A stretch of 64,000 bases of DNA from Nitrospira sp. (GTDB taxonomy: Bacteria; Nitrospirota; Nitrospiria; Nitrospirales; UBA8639), in contig WTGX01000025.1 in assembly GCA_011523385.1 (NCBI GenBank), positions 142,994 to 206,993 on the forward strand, read 5' to 3'. The notes below the pieces were generated by a model. That model was given only the letters and a program-made list of their open reading frames with translations. It was not told the DNA's origin and did not search any database. Position 1 is the stretch's first letter. Every line of letters starts with the position of its first letter. A program made the translations under genes and the position numbers. This document shows, one piece after another, positions 37,759 to 46,684 of this stretch.

Positions 37759-38151
37759 TTATTTCCTGGGAAGATTCGTCAGAAACACCACCAGATCCCG
37801 CACGGAGATCATCCCGACAAGTTCCCCGCCCTTCGAGACTCCCAAATGCCGGACGTGTTCCCTGGCCATCAGGTCATTGGCATCCAACAACGTCTTGTTT
37901 TCATCAATTTTCAACACTGGTGCCGACATAATTTGTTCGACGGTCGTCCGGTCCGAATCCAATCCCGCCGCCACCAACCGCCGGACGAGATCCGTATCGG
38001 TCAGAATCCCGATGACCTCCTTGTCCCGGCTGACAAACACACTGCCGATACCGCTATCCTTCATAATTTCCGCCGCTTTCCGGACACTGGTGTCACGATC
38101 AACGGCAATAAATTTTTCAGCGGGGACCATAAACGATTTCACTGGAACCAT
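37759..38151 (-). CDS. CBS-domain pair protein (CBS-1)
   Basis: The 130-residue protein consists of one Bateman module: two CBS motifs, the first from MVPAEKFIAVDRDTSVRKAA, the second from IMSAPVLKIDENKTLLDAND, ending SVRDLVVFLTNLPRK. Such stand-alone CBS pairs bind adenine nucleotides or similar ligands and regulate partners. AAGGAG precedes the ATG at 38151. It is a close homologue of CBS-2 at 39786-40232: both start MVPVKSFM.PAEKF and both have TCCTTGGAT just upstream of the start in plus-strand reading. It lies between cobA/hemD and hemB. Confidence 0.85.
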   Translation of the reverse strand: MVPVKSFMVPAEKFIAVDRDTSVRKAAEIMKDSGIGSVFVSRDKEVIGILTDTDLVRRLVAAGLDSDRTTVEQIMSAPVLKIDENKTLLDANDLMAREHVRHLGVSKGGELVGMISVRDLVVFLTNLPRK

Positions 38152-38237
38152 AAAATTCTCCTTGGATTATCACGCCTCATTAAACAAAAATTCTCCATCC
38201 GCCGGGAAGTCAGGGCCTTTCGACAATTCATGCGCCA

Positions 38238-39785
38238 TTAAGAAGTTACCTCGTGCCGGACATAGTCGACCAGCGACTGAACCAACGCCGGAATCGTGTT
38301 TTGCGAAGCCATGACGTGAACGTCCAACCCCATTTCCCGAATGGTTTTGGCCGTAATCGGCCCGATGCTCGCAATAATCGTCCCATTTAAACGTTGTTTC
38401 AAGTCACGTGTTTCGTCAAAAAGTTGAAAAAAGTTGCGAACGGTAGACGAACTGGCAAACGTGACCACGTCGATCAAATGGTCGCGAAAAAGTTGCTGAA
38501 CGCGATCCCGTTCAATCGCCGGCACCACGGTCTTATAGACCTTCACGACTCGCACAATCGCCCCCGATCGCTCCAACTCCTCCGGCAGGATCTCACGGGC
38601 TTGTGCGGCCCGGGCAAGCAACACCCGCTGGCCGGACACGCCGGCCCGCTTCAGGCCTTCGATCACTCCTTCGGCCTGGAACGCGTCCGGCACCAGATCG
38701 GCCTCGATGCCGAATCGTTTCACCTCCTCGGCCGTTCGGGGGCCGATGCAACAGACCTGCAGCCCTGCCAACGCCCGTGCGTCGCGCCCATGGTACCACA
38801 GGCGTTGCATAAATGCCTTTACCCCATTGACGCTGGTCAACACAAGCCATTGATAGACGGCCAGTTGCTCGATGGCTTCATCGACTTCAGTCCAATCGTC
38901 CGGAGGACCGATGGCAATGGTCGGGCATTCAATCGGTTCGCCGCCACGGGCCCGGATAAGACTCGACAATTCCGGCGCCTGGTCTTTGGCGCGCGTCACC
39001 AGCACGCGCTTCCCGAATAACGGTTGCGTCTCAAACCAATTGAGTTGCTCCCGCAACCGGACGACTTCCCCGACCACCACGACCGTGGGAGGGCGAATAT
39101 CAGCCGCTTTCGCACGATCCACAATGTCCCGCAACGTTCCGACCACCGTATGTTGCTTGGCATAAGTCCCCCACCGGACCAGCGCCACGGGAGTATCCAC
39201 GCCTTTCCCTTCCTCAATCAACCGGGACACGATCATGGGTAAATTTTTGACACCCATCAAAAACACCAGGGTTCCATCTGCGGCAGCGAAGCGCGGCCAC
39301 TCCAATGCCGTCTCGTCCTTGTCCGGATCTTCATGGCCCGTGATAAAGGCCACGGTCGAGGCCAGGGTGCGGTGCGTGACGGGAATACCCGCATACGCCG
39401 GCACCGCGACCGCGGAGGTCACGCCGGGCACCACTTCAAAGGGAATCCGGTGTTCAACGATCCACTCGGCTTCTTCCCCACCTCGTCCGAACACGAAAGG
39501 ATCTCCGCCCTTCAGCCGAACCACGCACTTCCCTTCACGAACCTTCTCCAGCATCAACTGGTTGATTTCGTCCTGGGGCCGATAGGTCCCGCACCCGCGC
39601 CGTCCCACGTAAATCCGCTCCGCCTCTGCAGGGACGTAATCCAACAACGCAGGATTGGCAAGGCGGTCATATAGCACCACGTTCGCCTCCTGAAGGCAGG
39701 CTTTACCGCGAAGCGTCAGGAGACCGGGATCTCCCGGACCCGCCCCTACCAGATAGATTTTCCCCGGCGATCGATGCTTGGCCAT
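38238..39785 (-). CDS. cobA-hemD: uroporphyrinogen-III C-methyltransferase / uroporphyrinogen-III synthase fusion
   Basis: The 515-residue protein holds two enzymes. The first (about 1-250) is the SAM-dependent methyltransferase that makes precorrin-2 for sirohaem and cobalamin: YLVGAGPGDPGLLTLRG, CVVRLKGGDPFVFGRGGEE, VPGVTSAVAVPAYAGIPVTHR. The second (about 262-510) is HemD, which cyclises hydroxymethylbilane to uroporphyrinogen III: KRVLVTRAKDQAPELSSLI, VLTSVNGVKAFMQRL, FASSSTVRNFF. The fusion is known in Firmicutes, Nitrospirota and others. Its ATG follows the CBS-2 stop with no gap (TAAATG). This is the branch point between haem and sirohaem/B12. Confidence 0.95.
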   Translation of the reverse strand: MAKHRSPGKIYLVGAGPGDPGLLTLRGKACLQEANVVLYDRLANPALLDYVPAEAERIYVGRRGCGTYRPQDEINQLMLEKVREGKCVVRLKGGDPFVFGRGGEEAEWIVEHRIPFEVVPGVTSAVAVPAYAGIPVTHRTLASTVAFITGHEDPDKDETALEWPRFAAADGTLVFLMGVKNLPMIVSRLIEEGKGVDTPVALVRWGTYAKQHTVVGTLRDIVDRAKAADIRPPTVVVVGEVVRLREQLNWFETQPLFGKRVLVTRAKDQAPELSSLIRARGGEPIECPTIAIGPPDDWTEVDEAIEQLAVYQWLVLTSVNGVKAFMQRLWYHGRDARALAGLQVCCIGPRTAEEVKRFGIEADLVPDAFQAEGVIEGLKRAGVSGQRVLLARAAQAREILPEELERSGAIVRVVKVYKTVVPAIERDRVQQLFRDHLIDVVTFASSSTVRNFFQLFDETRDLKQRLNGTIIASIGPITAKTIREMGLDVHVMASQNTIPALVQSLVDYVRHEVTS

Positions 39786-40232
39786 TTACGCACGTCCATA
39801 GATTTGCGCTAAAATATGCTTCCCTCCTACGCCCATGATCCATTTCCTGGGGATATGCGCCACAGTCAGGACCAGATCTCTCACGGAGATCATCCCAACA
39901 AGTTCCCCTTCCCGCGAGACGCCCAAATGCCGGATACGTTTATCGGCCATCAGGTCACTGGCATCCAACAGCCCCTTGTTCTCATCGATGTGCAAAACGG
40001 GGGAAGACATGATGTGTTCAACGGTCGTCCGGTCCGGGTCCAATCCCACCGCCACCAACCGCCGGGCAAAATCCGTTTCCGTCAAAATGCCGACGAGTTC
40101 CTTGTCCCTGGCAACAAATAGACTGCCGATACGCCTGTCCCTCATAATTTTCGACGCCCTCCGGACACTGGTCGCACAATCAACGACAACAAATTTTTCA
40201 GCAGGGGTCATGAACGATTTCACCGGAACCAT
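39786..40232 (-). CDS. CBS-domain pair protein (CBS-2) with a HemC-like C-terminal tail
   Basis: The 148-residue protein is a second Bateman module, starting MVPVKSFMTPAEKFVVVD and with its second CBS unit at IMSSPVLHIDENKGLLDASD. Where CBS-1 stops after LPRK, this one runs on through IPRKWIMGVGGKHILAQIYGRA. The last 13 residues are the same as the end of HemC except for one (GGKHILNQIYGRA). The DNA also matches (39786-39830 against 40315-40360). AAGGAG precedes the ATG at 40232. Its stop abuts the cobA/hemD ATG. It probably arose by duplication of CBS-1 into the hemC-cobA junction. Confidence 0.85.
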   Translation of the reverse strand: MVPVKSFMTPAEKFVVVDCATSVRRASKIMRDRRIGSLFVARDKELVGILTETDFARRLVAVGLDPDRTTVEHIMSSPVLHIDENKGLLDASDLMADKRIRHLGVSREGELVGMISVRDLVLTVAHIPRKWIMGVGGKHILAQIYGRA

Positions 40233-40314
40233 GTCATGCTCCTTGGATCAGGACGCACCGTGACGCGAACAAGGCCTGATCCTCCATGGAATCACCATCT
40301 TCCACCGGTCCAGC

Positions 40315-41262
40315 TTACGCGCGTCCATAGATTTGATTTAAAATATGCTTTCCCCCCGCGTCCAGGATTCGCTCGGCCAAGGCCGTACCGAGCGGGGCCG
40401 CCTGTTCCACCGGACCTTCGATCCGGTCACGAATGACCTGCGTTCCATCGACGCTTGCGACGAGACCCTCGAATTGCACCGTCCGGTCCTCGATAACCGC
40501 ATGGCCCGCGATCGGTACCTGACAACCGCCCTCCAATCGATCCAGGAAGGCTCGTTCAGCCGAAACCGCCATGGATGTCCGGTGATCGTTGATAGGGTCG
40601 AGCAACTCTCGAACAAACGTGTCATCCGCACGCGATTCGATCCCCAAAGCGCCCTGACCAACGGCCGGAAGACTCAAGGCCGGAGGGAGATATTCCGTCA
40701 CATGCCGGGCCCAACCCAACCGTGTGAGGCCCGCCGCGGCCAGAACGATCGCGTCGAACTCGCCTTCCTGAAGCTTTCGCAGCCGGGTGTTCACGTTGCC
40801 TCGAAGCATGACAACCTTCAGGTCCGGCCGGTGAGCCAACAACTGGGCTTGCCGTCGAAGGCTACTGGTCCCCACCTTCGCACCAGCCGGAAGATCCCGG
40901 AACGCCGCGCGGTCCCTGGTCAGTAGGGCATCCCGTGCATCTTCCCGCACCGGAATACAGACTATGGCCAATCCTTCCGGCAACACCGAAGGCACGTCCT
41001 TCATGCTATGGACCGCAAGATCGATGTCTCCCCTGGATAACGCCTCCTCGATTTCCTTGACAAATAACCCTTTCCCTCCGATTTTGGCTAACGGCACGTC
41101 CAGAATTTTGTCGCCGCTCGTTCGAATCCGTTCAAGCCGGACCGACACGGATGGAGCGATTTCCCGGAGTCGGGCCTGAACCCACTCTGCCTGCCAGAGG
41201 GCCAATTGACTGCCGCGTGTGCCAATGACGAGAGACGCCCGCCGTCCATGCGTAAGGCTCAC
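40315..41262 (-). CDS. hemC: hydroxymethylbilane synthase (porphobilinogen deaminase)
   Basis: HemC polymerises four porphobilinogens to hydroxymethylbilane on a covalent dipyrromethane cofactor. The 315-residue protein has VIGTRGSQLALWQAEWV at the start, VHSMKDVPSVLPEGLAI with the catalytic Asp, GTSSLRRQAQLLAHRPDL, LRGNVNTRLRKLQEGEFDAI and the cofactor cysteine in LEGGCQVPIAGHAV. The chain ends DAGGKHILNQIYGRA, a tail repeated in CBS-2. hemA is 36 bases upstream on the same strand. Confidence 0.95.
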   Translation of the reverse strand: MSLTHGRRASLVIGTRGSQLALWQAEWVQARLREIAPSVSVRLERIRTSGDKILDVPLAKIGGKGLFVKEIEEALSRGDIDLAVHSMKDVPSVLPEGLAIVCIPVREDARDALLTRDRAAFRDLPAGAKVGTSSLRRQAQLLAHRPDLKVVMLRGNVNTRLRKLQEGEFDAIVLAAAGLTRLGWARHVTEYLPPALSLPAVGQGALGIESRADDTFVRELLDPINDHRTSMAVSAERAFLDRLEGGCQVPIAGHAVIEDRTVQFEGLVASVDGTQVIRDRIEGPVEQAAPLGTALAERILDAGGKHILNQIYGRA

Positions 41263-41298
41263 TCTGATTCCTTCATCAGCCCGGGCATGCCTCCAACC

Positions 41299-42699
41299 CT
41301 ACAAACCCGAAGCCTGTCGGGAAATCCCGTCCTGTTCCGGCCCCTCTTTTGACGCCGGAGGAAGTCCGTCCATCGTCACGTCCGTCTCATCCCGGACATC
41401 CTCAACGTTCACGGATTGCTGCTCGGGAAAACTCTGGCCCAAATTATAAAACCGTCTCGCCGCTTCGATATACACAAACCCGTTGGATGATTGGGCTGCG
41501 GATTTCAAGGCCACCAATGGGCCGTGAAGCAGTTTATTGACGATCCCGGAGGCAAGCCCTTCCACGGCCTCCTGCTGCTCCGGGGTCAACGTCCCGAGCC
41601 GGCTAAGGGCTTTCTGCAACTCCGCCTGCTTCAGGGCATCCGCCCGTTTGCGCAAGGCAATAATCGTGGGAGTCGCCTTTAGGGACTGAAGCCATTTCAG
41701 GATCACTTCAACTTCGTCTTTGATGATGGATTCGGCACGGGTGGCTTCCAGCCGGCGCTCTTCACGGTTCTGTTCGATATGCGATTCAAGATCGTCGATA
41801 TCGAACAGAAACGCATTATCGACCTGACGAACGTCGGGATCGATATTACGGGGGACCGAGACGTCGATCAAGAAAACCGGCTGATTCCAGCGTGCGCGAA
41901 CCGCCCGTTCCACGTCCTCGGGACCGATCAGGTAATGGGACGCTCCGGTGGAACACAGCACAATATCGGCCCGGTGCATGTTCGCACGAAAATCTTCAAA
42001 GGGAATGGACACGCCGTTGAACCTGGCAGCCATATCCGCCGCTCTGATCGGGTCACGCGTGGTGAGCAACACCTCCTGAACCCCATGATTCACCAAATGC
42101 TGTGCCGCCAATTTGGCCATTTCTCCGGCCCCGACCAGCATAACCGTCCGGGCCGGCAGGTTACTGAAGACTTTCTTGGCCAATTCGACTGCGGCATAGC
42201 TCACCGATACGGCGTTTTCCGCGATCCGTGTTTCCGTACGAACGCGTTTGGCCACGGAAATCGCCTTTTTGATCAACTTGTTCAGGATGACCCCGGTAGC
42301 ATTGTGGGTTAACGCCTCCTGGAAAGAATCCTTGACTTGACGCAGGATTTGCGGCTCTCCCACGACCAGGGAATCGAGACTCGACGCCACGCGAAACAGG
42401 TGCGTAATGGCCCGATCTTCCGCGTGACAATACAGGCGGGGCATTAACTGTTCCGCGGACACCGACAGATGCGTATCCACGAAAAATTCCTGGATCGCGG
42501 AAAATCCCTGTTCCACGTGGTCGGCGACCGCATACACTTCCACGCGATTGCAGGTCTGTAACAACATCCCCTCTTGAATACCTTCATGATCCATGAGACG
42601 GGTGAGGGCTTCGCCCATCCGGCTGTCGGGAACCACGAGCAGTTCCCGAAGTTCGACGGGGGCGGTTTTATGACTCAGTCCAACAAGGATGATATTCAT
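41299..42699 (-). CDS. hemA: glutamyl-tRNA reductase
   Basis: HemA reduces glutamyl-tRNA to glutamate semialdehyde, the first step of the C5 route to tetrapyrroles. The 466-residue protein begins MNIILVGLSHKTAPVELREL and has the active-site Cys in MLLQTCNRVEVYAV, VVGEPQILRQVKDSF, the NADPH site VMLVGAGEMAKLAAQHL, IDVSVPRNIDPDVRQ and a C-terminal dimerisation helix region. ATG 42699 shares bases with the ccsA-like stop (TGATG), which fixes the start; a longer frame to 42864 lies inside that gene. Regulation by haem-dependent proteolysis is known for some HemA proteins, but nothing here shows it. Confidence 0.95.
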   Translation of the reverse strand: MNIILVGLSHKTAPVELRELLVVPDSRMGEALTRLMDHEGIQEGMLLQTCNRVEVYAVADHVEQGFSAIQEFFVDTHLSVSAEQLMPRLYCHAEDRAITHLFRVASSLDSLVVGEPQILRQVKDSFQEALTHNATGVILNKLIKKAISVAKRVRTETRIAENAVSVSYAAVELAKKVFSNLPARTVMLVGAGEMAKLAAQHLVNHGVQEVLLTTRDPIRAADMAARFNGVSIPFEDFRANMHRADIVLCSTGASHYLIGPEDVERAVRARWNQPVFLIDVSVPRNIDPDVRQVDNAFLFDIDDLESHIEQNREERRLEATRAESIIKDEVEVILKWLQSLKATPTIIALRKRADALKQAELQKALSRLGTLTPEQQEAVEGLASGIVNKLLHGPLVALKSAAQSSNGFVYIEAARRFYNLGQSFPEQQSVNVEDVRDETDVTMDGLPPASKEGPEQDGISRQASGL

Positions 42700-43523
42700 C
42701 AGCTTACGGGAATCCCGTTTCCTTTCAGCACGACCCCGAGAAACGTCAACAGCACGCCGGCAAATCCCACGATCGTCAGATAGGCCGCCTTTTTTGCCCG
42801 CCAACCCACGGTCACCCGGCCCATCAGGACCACGAAATAAAACACCCACGTCACAAGCGCCCAAAGCTGTTCGGGATTCCAGCTCACGTAGGAACCCAGT
42901 GTGACCTGGGCGGAAATGGCCCCCGTCAGAATACCCAGAGTGAGAAAAGGAAACCCCAATAACATCGAACGCTGGTTCAACGTGTCCAGGAAATCCAATG
43001 GCGGCAGCTTAAAGGACAGGACGTTGAATTGTTTGGATTTCAGCAGCCGCTCCTGCATCAGATACATGACCCCTGCCACAAAGGCCACGGCAAACCCGAC
43101 GGATCCCAACATGCTGAGGGTGACGTGGATCCACACGGCTCGCAACATGGGTTGAAGAACCGGGGTTTCCGTAGGCAGGGCAGCAGTCGAGACCAGCGAA
43201 AGAAAGGCAATGGGTAGTATGAAGGCTCCCAGGACGTAAAGCCGCTGGAGAATGACGACCAGCAAAAAGACAAGGATCAGAGACCACGAAAAAAACGAGA
43301 GGGCTTTGTGGAACGTGACGCTGACTTCTCCGGAAAACACTTGTACGGCCAGGACCACGCTATGGATGGCAAATCCGATACACGTCGCGGCAAGGGCCAC
43401 CCGGGCAAGCACGTCAGATCGCCGGAGCAAATAGACCAGGGACAGCAAAATCCCGATAAAATACAGCCCCAACGTCAGTTGCAAAAAGGCAACGGTCATC
43501 GGTATCACCAGCAAATAGTGCAA
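42699..43523 (-). CDS. CcsA/HemX-like cytochrome c assembly membrane protein
   Basis: The 274-residue protein has about eight membrane helices and the haem-handling WWD-like motif near the C-terminus: LGSYVSWNPEQLWALVTWVFY (standard CcsA has WxWDPKExWxLI; here Asp is Asn). HVTLSMLGSVGFAVAFVAGVMYL supports the family. It should either move haem to c-type cytochromes or, as HemX-like proteins do, influence HemA level. Its overlap with hemA (TGATG) ties it to haem synthesis and favours the HemX-like label. It is the first gene of the haem operon; a promoter is expected in 43524-43628 but is not obvious. Confidence 0.8.
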   Translation of the reverse strand: MHYLLVIPMTVAFLQLTLGLYFIGILLSLVYLLRRSDVLARVALAATCIGFAIHSVVLAVQVFSGEVSVTFHKALSFFSWSLILVFLLVVILQRLYVLGAFILPIAFLSLVSTAALPTETPVLQPMLRAVWIHVTLSMLGSVGFAVAFVAGVMYLMQERLLKSKQFNVLSFKLPPLDFLDTLNQRSMLLGFPFLTLGILTGAISAQVTLGSYVSWNPEQLWALVTWVFYFVVLMGRVTVGWRAKKAAYLTIVGFAGVLLTFLGVVLKGNGIPVS

Positions 43524-43628
43524 TGCACCTGGCTTGGAAGTATAGATAGGCTGTTTTCAGATAGCAACAAAGGAAAGGTGGAATGCAGGACGGCAGCTTG
43601 CAATGCGCTGATGCGCCAAGGAAGAGGG

Positions 43629-44408
43629 TCAGCCGCCAGACCCCGCCGTGGCCCCGCCGCACACGTTGATGACCTGTCCCGTTATCGAGGCCGCATCCGC
43701 TTGGCAAAGATACATTGTCAGCGCGACGATCTCTCCAACCTCCGCCATCCTTTTGATGGGTACTGCTGCTACGGCCTGAGTCCGGAATTCCTCTGCCGAC
43801 ATCCCCAGGATCGCTGCTGTTTCCTCAATGCCCTGACGAGCCATATCGGTATCAACCCAGGTCGGACAGATCGCATTCACCGTAATACCGCGCCCGGCCA
43901 CTTCGAGCGCCAAGGCCTTGGTAAACCCGATGATGCCGTGTTTGGCCGTGCAATACGCCGCGTAACCCGGGACACCGAACCGGCCGAGAACCGAAGACAT
44001 GTTCACAATACGACCCGGCTCCTTCATATGCGGCAACACGACTTTTGAACAGAGATAAGAACCCGTCAAATTTACGTCAAGAATATTCAACCAACGCGTA
44101 TCATCGGGATCGTCTATGGGAGTTCTGCCTGAGACGCCGGCGTTGTTGACCAAAATATCAATCTGCCCCCATTCATTGACCACGGATGCAACAAATCGCT
44201 CCACCTCGCTACGGTCGGTCACGTCGGCAGGCATGCTCATGGCGCTGCCCCCCTGCTCCCGGGTCCGGGCAACCGTTTCCTCAAGCAATTCCGCACGCCT
44301 CCCGCACACGGCCACGCGAACGCCTTTCTCCGCCAACCCCAGACTGATTCCCCTGCCGATTCCTGACCCGCCCCCTGTGACAATCGCCACACGACCTTTC
44401 AACATCAC
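43629..44408 (-). CDS. short-chain dehydrogenase/reductase (FabG / 3-hydroxybutyrate dehydrogenase-like)
   Basis: The 259-residue Rossmann enzyme starts LKGRVAIVTGGGSGIGRGIS, has NNAGVSG (about 91-97), NMSSVLGRFGVPGYAAYCTAKHG with the Ser-Tyr-x3-Lys triad, and ICPTWVDTDMA. These features fit the classical SDR group that includes 3-hydroxybutyrate dehydrogenase and 3-oxoacyl-ACP reductase; the substrate cannot be decided. GGAGG-like sequence precedes the ATG. It is placed before the haem operon and probably has its own promoter in 44409-44614, which also contains a palindromic repeat. Confidence 0.85.
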   Translation of the reverse strand: MMLKGRVAIVTGGGSGIGRGISLGLAEKGVRVAVCGRRAELLEETVARTREQGGSAMSMPADVTDRSEVERFVASVVNEWGQIDILVNNAGVSGRTPIDDPDDTRWLNILDVNLTGSYLCSKVVLPHMKEPGRIVNMSSVLGRFGVPGYAAYCTAKHGIIGFTKALALEVAGRGITVNAICPTWVDTDMARQGIEETAAILGMSAEEFRTQAVAAVPIKRMAEVGEIVALTMYLCQADAASITGQVINVCGGATAGSGG

Positions 44409-44493
44409 CTGTTTCCTCCTTCGCTTACGACGCGTATAGAAAGTATGTATCCGATATTGTTAATCAGGAATACGGTCATTGCGCACCAGAGTG

Positions 44494-44520
44494 GTCATCC
44501 TTCACTTCGTTCAGGATGAC
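44494..44520. repeat. intergenic palindrome GTCATCCT...AGGATGAC
   Basis: Perfect eight-base arms enclose TCACTTCGTTC. It shares ends with the larger element at 22629-22764 and lies between divergent SDR and rsmI genes. Confidence 0.65.
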
Positions 44521-44614
44521 AGATGCCGTGGGGGTAACCTGTTTTTGTCAACAAAGGGTTGAACGTTTACAATTGCTGCTTGTACGCGTAACCCAACCTG
44601 CCAGAGGCCCACTC

Positions 44615-45349
44615 ATGCCGGGAAAGTTGTATCTCGTCAGTACACCGATCGGAAACCTGGAAGATCTCACCTTCCGGGCCCACCGCGTTTTACAGGAAGT
44701 ATCGGTCATTGCGGCTGAAGACACCCGTCATACCCAAAAACTCTGTCGCCATTACCAGATCCATACCCGCCTAACAAGTTATCATGATTTCAACAAAGAA
44801 GAAAAAACTCCGGTTCTCCTTGAACTTTTGAAAGAAGGGAAGTCCATCGCCCTCGTTTCGGATGCCGGAACTCCTCTGATCTCTGACCCAGGCTACTTTT
44901 TGGTGACCCGCGCCATTGCCATCAATGTGCCCATCGTTCCGATTCCTGGTCCCTCTTCGGTGGTCGCCGCCCTCTCCGTTGCAGGATTACCAACGGACGC
45001 ATTTACGTTTATCGGATTTCTTCCCAGGAAATCGTCGGCCCGGACTCGCCTTTTGGAAAGTCTTCGTGAGGAGACCAAGACCATTATTTTCTTTGAAACA
45101 CCTCATCGGATAAAGACCACGCTTCTGGCCATTCAGGAAATCCTTGGCGATCGCCGGATCGCCATCAGCCGTGAACTCACAAAAGCCCACGAAGAAATCA
45201 TTCGCGGCACCGCCCGGGAAATCCTTCTCTCAAATTCATCACGCGTACTCAAAGGAGAAATGACGCTTGTCATACAGGGAAAAGAGAAGCGGGCAAAACG
45301 CAGCAGACAGGACCTGCAACCAGGATTCAATCATCGGCCTTCTGAATGA
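44615..45349 (+). CDS. rsmI: 16S rRNA (cytidine-1402-2'-O)-methyltransferase
   Basis: RsmI methylates the ribose of C1402 in the decoding centre of 16S rRNA. The 244-residue protein has GKLYLVSTPIGNLEDLTFRA (about 3-22), AAEDTRHTQKL, YHDFNKEEKT, ALVSDAGTPLISDPGY, PIPGPSSVVAALSVAGLPTDAFTF and GFLPRK. It is shorter than E. coli RsmI (286), with the C-terminal extension reduced to a basic tail. ATG 44615 is chosen because homologues start MPGxLYLV; a longer frame to 44516 includes palindrome sequence. Its end overlaps the convergent tusA-like gene by 23 bases. Confidence 0.93.
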   Translation: MPGKLYLVSTPIGNLEDLTFRAHRVLQEVSVIAAEDTRHTQKLCRHYQIHTRLTSYHDFNKEEKTPVLLELLKEGKSIALVSDAGTPLISDPGYFLVTRAIAINVPIVPIPGPSSVVAALSVAGLPTDAFTFIGFLPRKSSARTRLLESLREETKTIIFFETPHRIKTTLLAIQEILGDRRIAISRELTKAHEEIIRGTAREILLSNSSRVLKGEMTLVIQGKEKRAKRSRQDLQPGFNHRPSE

Positions 45350-45572
45350 AGATACGATGATACGAGCCGACGAGCTCACGCCGAAGAATATTGTGGCCTT
45401 CGTTTTCAACGCTCTGCGGGACATTTCTGATGGGTTCACCGTCATCCAGAAACACTTCCAATACCTGCCCGGGTTGCATGGTCTCCAGCCGCAGTTTGGT
45501 TTTGACAAAATTGTAGGGACAGATGACGCCACGGAGGTCCAACACTGCATGGGGATCAACTTCCTGACTCAT
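45327..45572 (-). CDS. TusA-like sulfur carrier protein
   Basis: The 81-residue protein has the SirA/TusA/YeeD fold: DLRGVICPYNFVKTKLRLETM with the conserved Cys (about 18), followed by VLEVFLDDGEPIRNVPQSVENEGH. The usual CPxP is CPYN here, so the second proline is lost. TusA-type proteins carry persulfide sulfur for tRNA thiolation or sulfur metabolism. Single gene, convergent with rsmI. Confidence 0.85.
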   Translation of the reverse strand: MSQEVDPHAVLDLRGVICPYNFVKTKLRLETMQPGQVLEVFLDDGEPIRNVPQSVENEGHNILRRELVGSYHRIFIQKADD

Positions 45573-45643
45573 CGTCTATGGCTTTTCTTTCATGGGATTA
45601 ACGCAATGAACGGATCTTGACGATTGCAAGACTCGTTACAGAA

Positions 45644-45687
45644 ACAAAGAGAGCGTGCCGACGCCAACGCCGACACGCTCTCTTTGT
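45644..45687 (-). terminator. strong stem-loop after the 45718 gene
   Basis: ACAAAGAGAGCGTG and CACGCTCTCTTTGT are perfect 14-base arms with a 16-base loop. On the minus strand the stem is followed by TTCTGT. It probably ends the secreted-protein transcript and may work in both directions. Confidence 0.8.
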
Positions 45688-45717
45688 GTTGGAACTTTTC
45701 CCGCCGGGATCAGTCTC

Positions 45718-46473
45718 TTATTGGACTGTCCCTTTGTCCATGTTATCCCGCTTGTCACCATAATCGGTGGCAATCGTGGTACTCACTCTCTTGTTGACCG
45801 TATCCGGCTGCGGAGCGCATTGCCAGCAAGGCGCGGCACCTGTAACGGCACCGAGGCTCGAGGTAATCCCTCCCTGCACGGCACCCTCTTGCAGCCCGCC
45901 CTCAGGAACACCCGTGTAACCGGCCGTCGGAGTCGCAATACCACGGAAATTGGTGGGATCCGGCCGTTGGCCTAATCCACCGCCGAAATCCGGATTATCT
46001 GCGCCACCAAGCACTTGGGATCCTTCAAGGACGTACACGGTACGAACCATTTTCCGGCCCGTACTGAACTTCTGCGATGCAGTGGTTTCGTCAACGGCGG
46101 CAACGGCAACATAATCGCCTTTATTCACGGCCTTGAGGTTTTCCATGTTGGTTTCGGCATCAAACCACAGTTCCTTCAAGTTCAGACCGCCACGAAGGGT
46201 TTGGCGTTCATCATGCGAACTGCCCCCCATGTCAAGGTACAATTTGCCCGCCGGATAATCGATAGCCACCACTTCACCATGAATCGTCTCCGGAGCTGAA
46301 AGGTAGCGTTCCATGTCATCCTGGTCGAATACACGGGACCGCGTTCCAGACCCTTGAGATTCTCCAACACCCGTGCCGAAGCCGGAGTGTTGAGGCGCAC
46401 GCTCTTGCGCCACTGCCACGCTCACTGAGCCTACAAGAATGATTGCTGCTCCAAAATACCTTAACTTCCGCAT
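45718..46473 (-). CDS. secreted hypothetical protein
   Basis: The 251-residue protein begins MRKLRYFGAAIILVGSVSVAVAQ, a clear signal peptide. The mature part has a beta-rich middle (IHGEVVAIDYPAGKLYLDM and NKGDYVAVAAV, typical of small OB- or SH3-like domains), then a Gly/Pro-rich region and a tail with CWQC. No family is recognised. GGAGGAG precedes ATG 46473, which is why I prefer it to an in-frame start at 46575. It is a single gene with a strong terminator. Confidence 0.7.
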   Translation of the reverse strand: MRKLRYFGAAIILVGSVSVAVAQERAPQHSGFGTGVGESQGSGTRSRVFDQDDMERYLSAPETIHGEVVAIDYPAGKLYLDMGGSSHDERQTLRGGLNLKELWFDAETNMENLKAVNKGDYVAVAAVDETTASQKFSTGRKMVRTVYVLEGSQVLGGADNPDFGGGLGQRPDPTNFRGIATPTAGYTGVPEGGLQEGAVQGGITSSLGAVTGAAPCWQCAPQPDTVNKRVSTTIATDYGDKRDNMDKGTVQ

Positions 46474-46684
46474 GTGGCTCCTCCTTAGGAAGTGTAAGTT
46501 AATAATCGAACGCTGATAATCAGGAATGATAGCTGAAAGAATCCGTCCTTCCTCGTGACTTAGGTTTTGTTCCATCCCAAAGCCCCATAACTATAGTGAT
46601 CTGCTCAAACAGTGTCAAGGGGTTTCTCTGTGAAATCTTTACCCGGCGACAAGGCCAAGGGCTCTCTCAACAGTGCATTGATAA

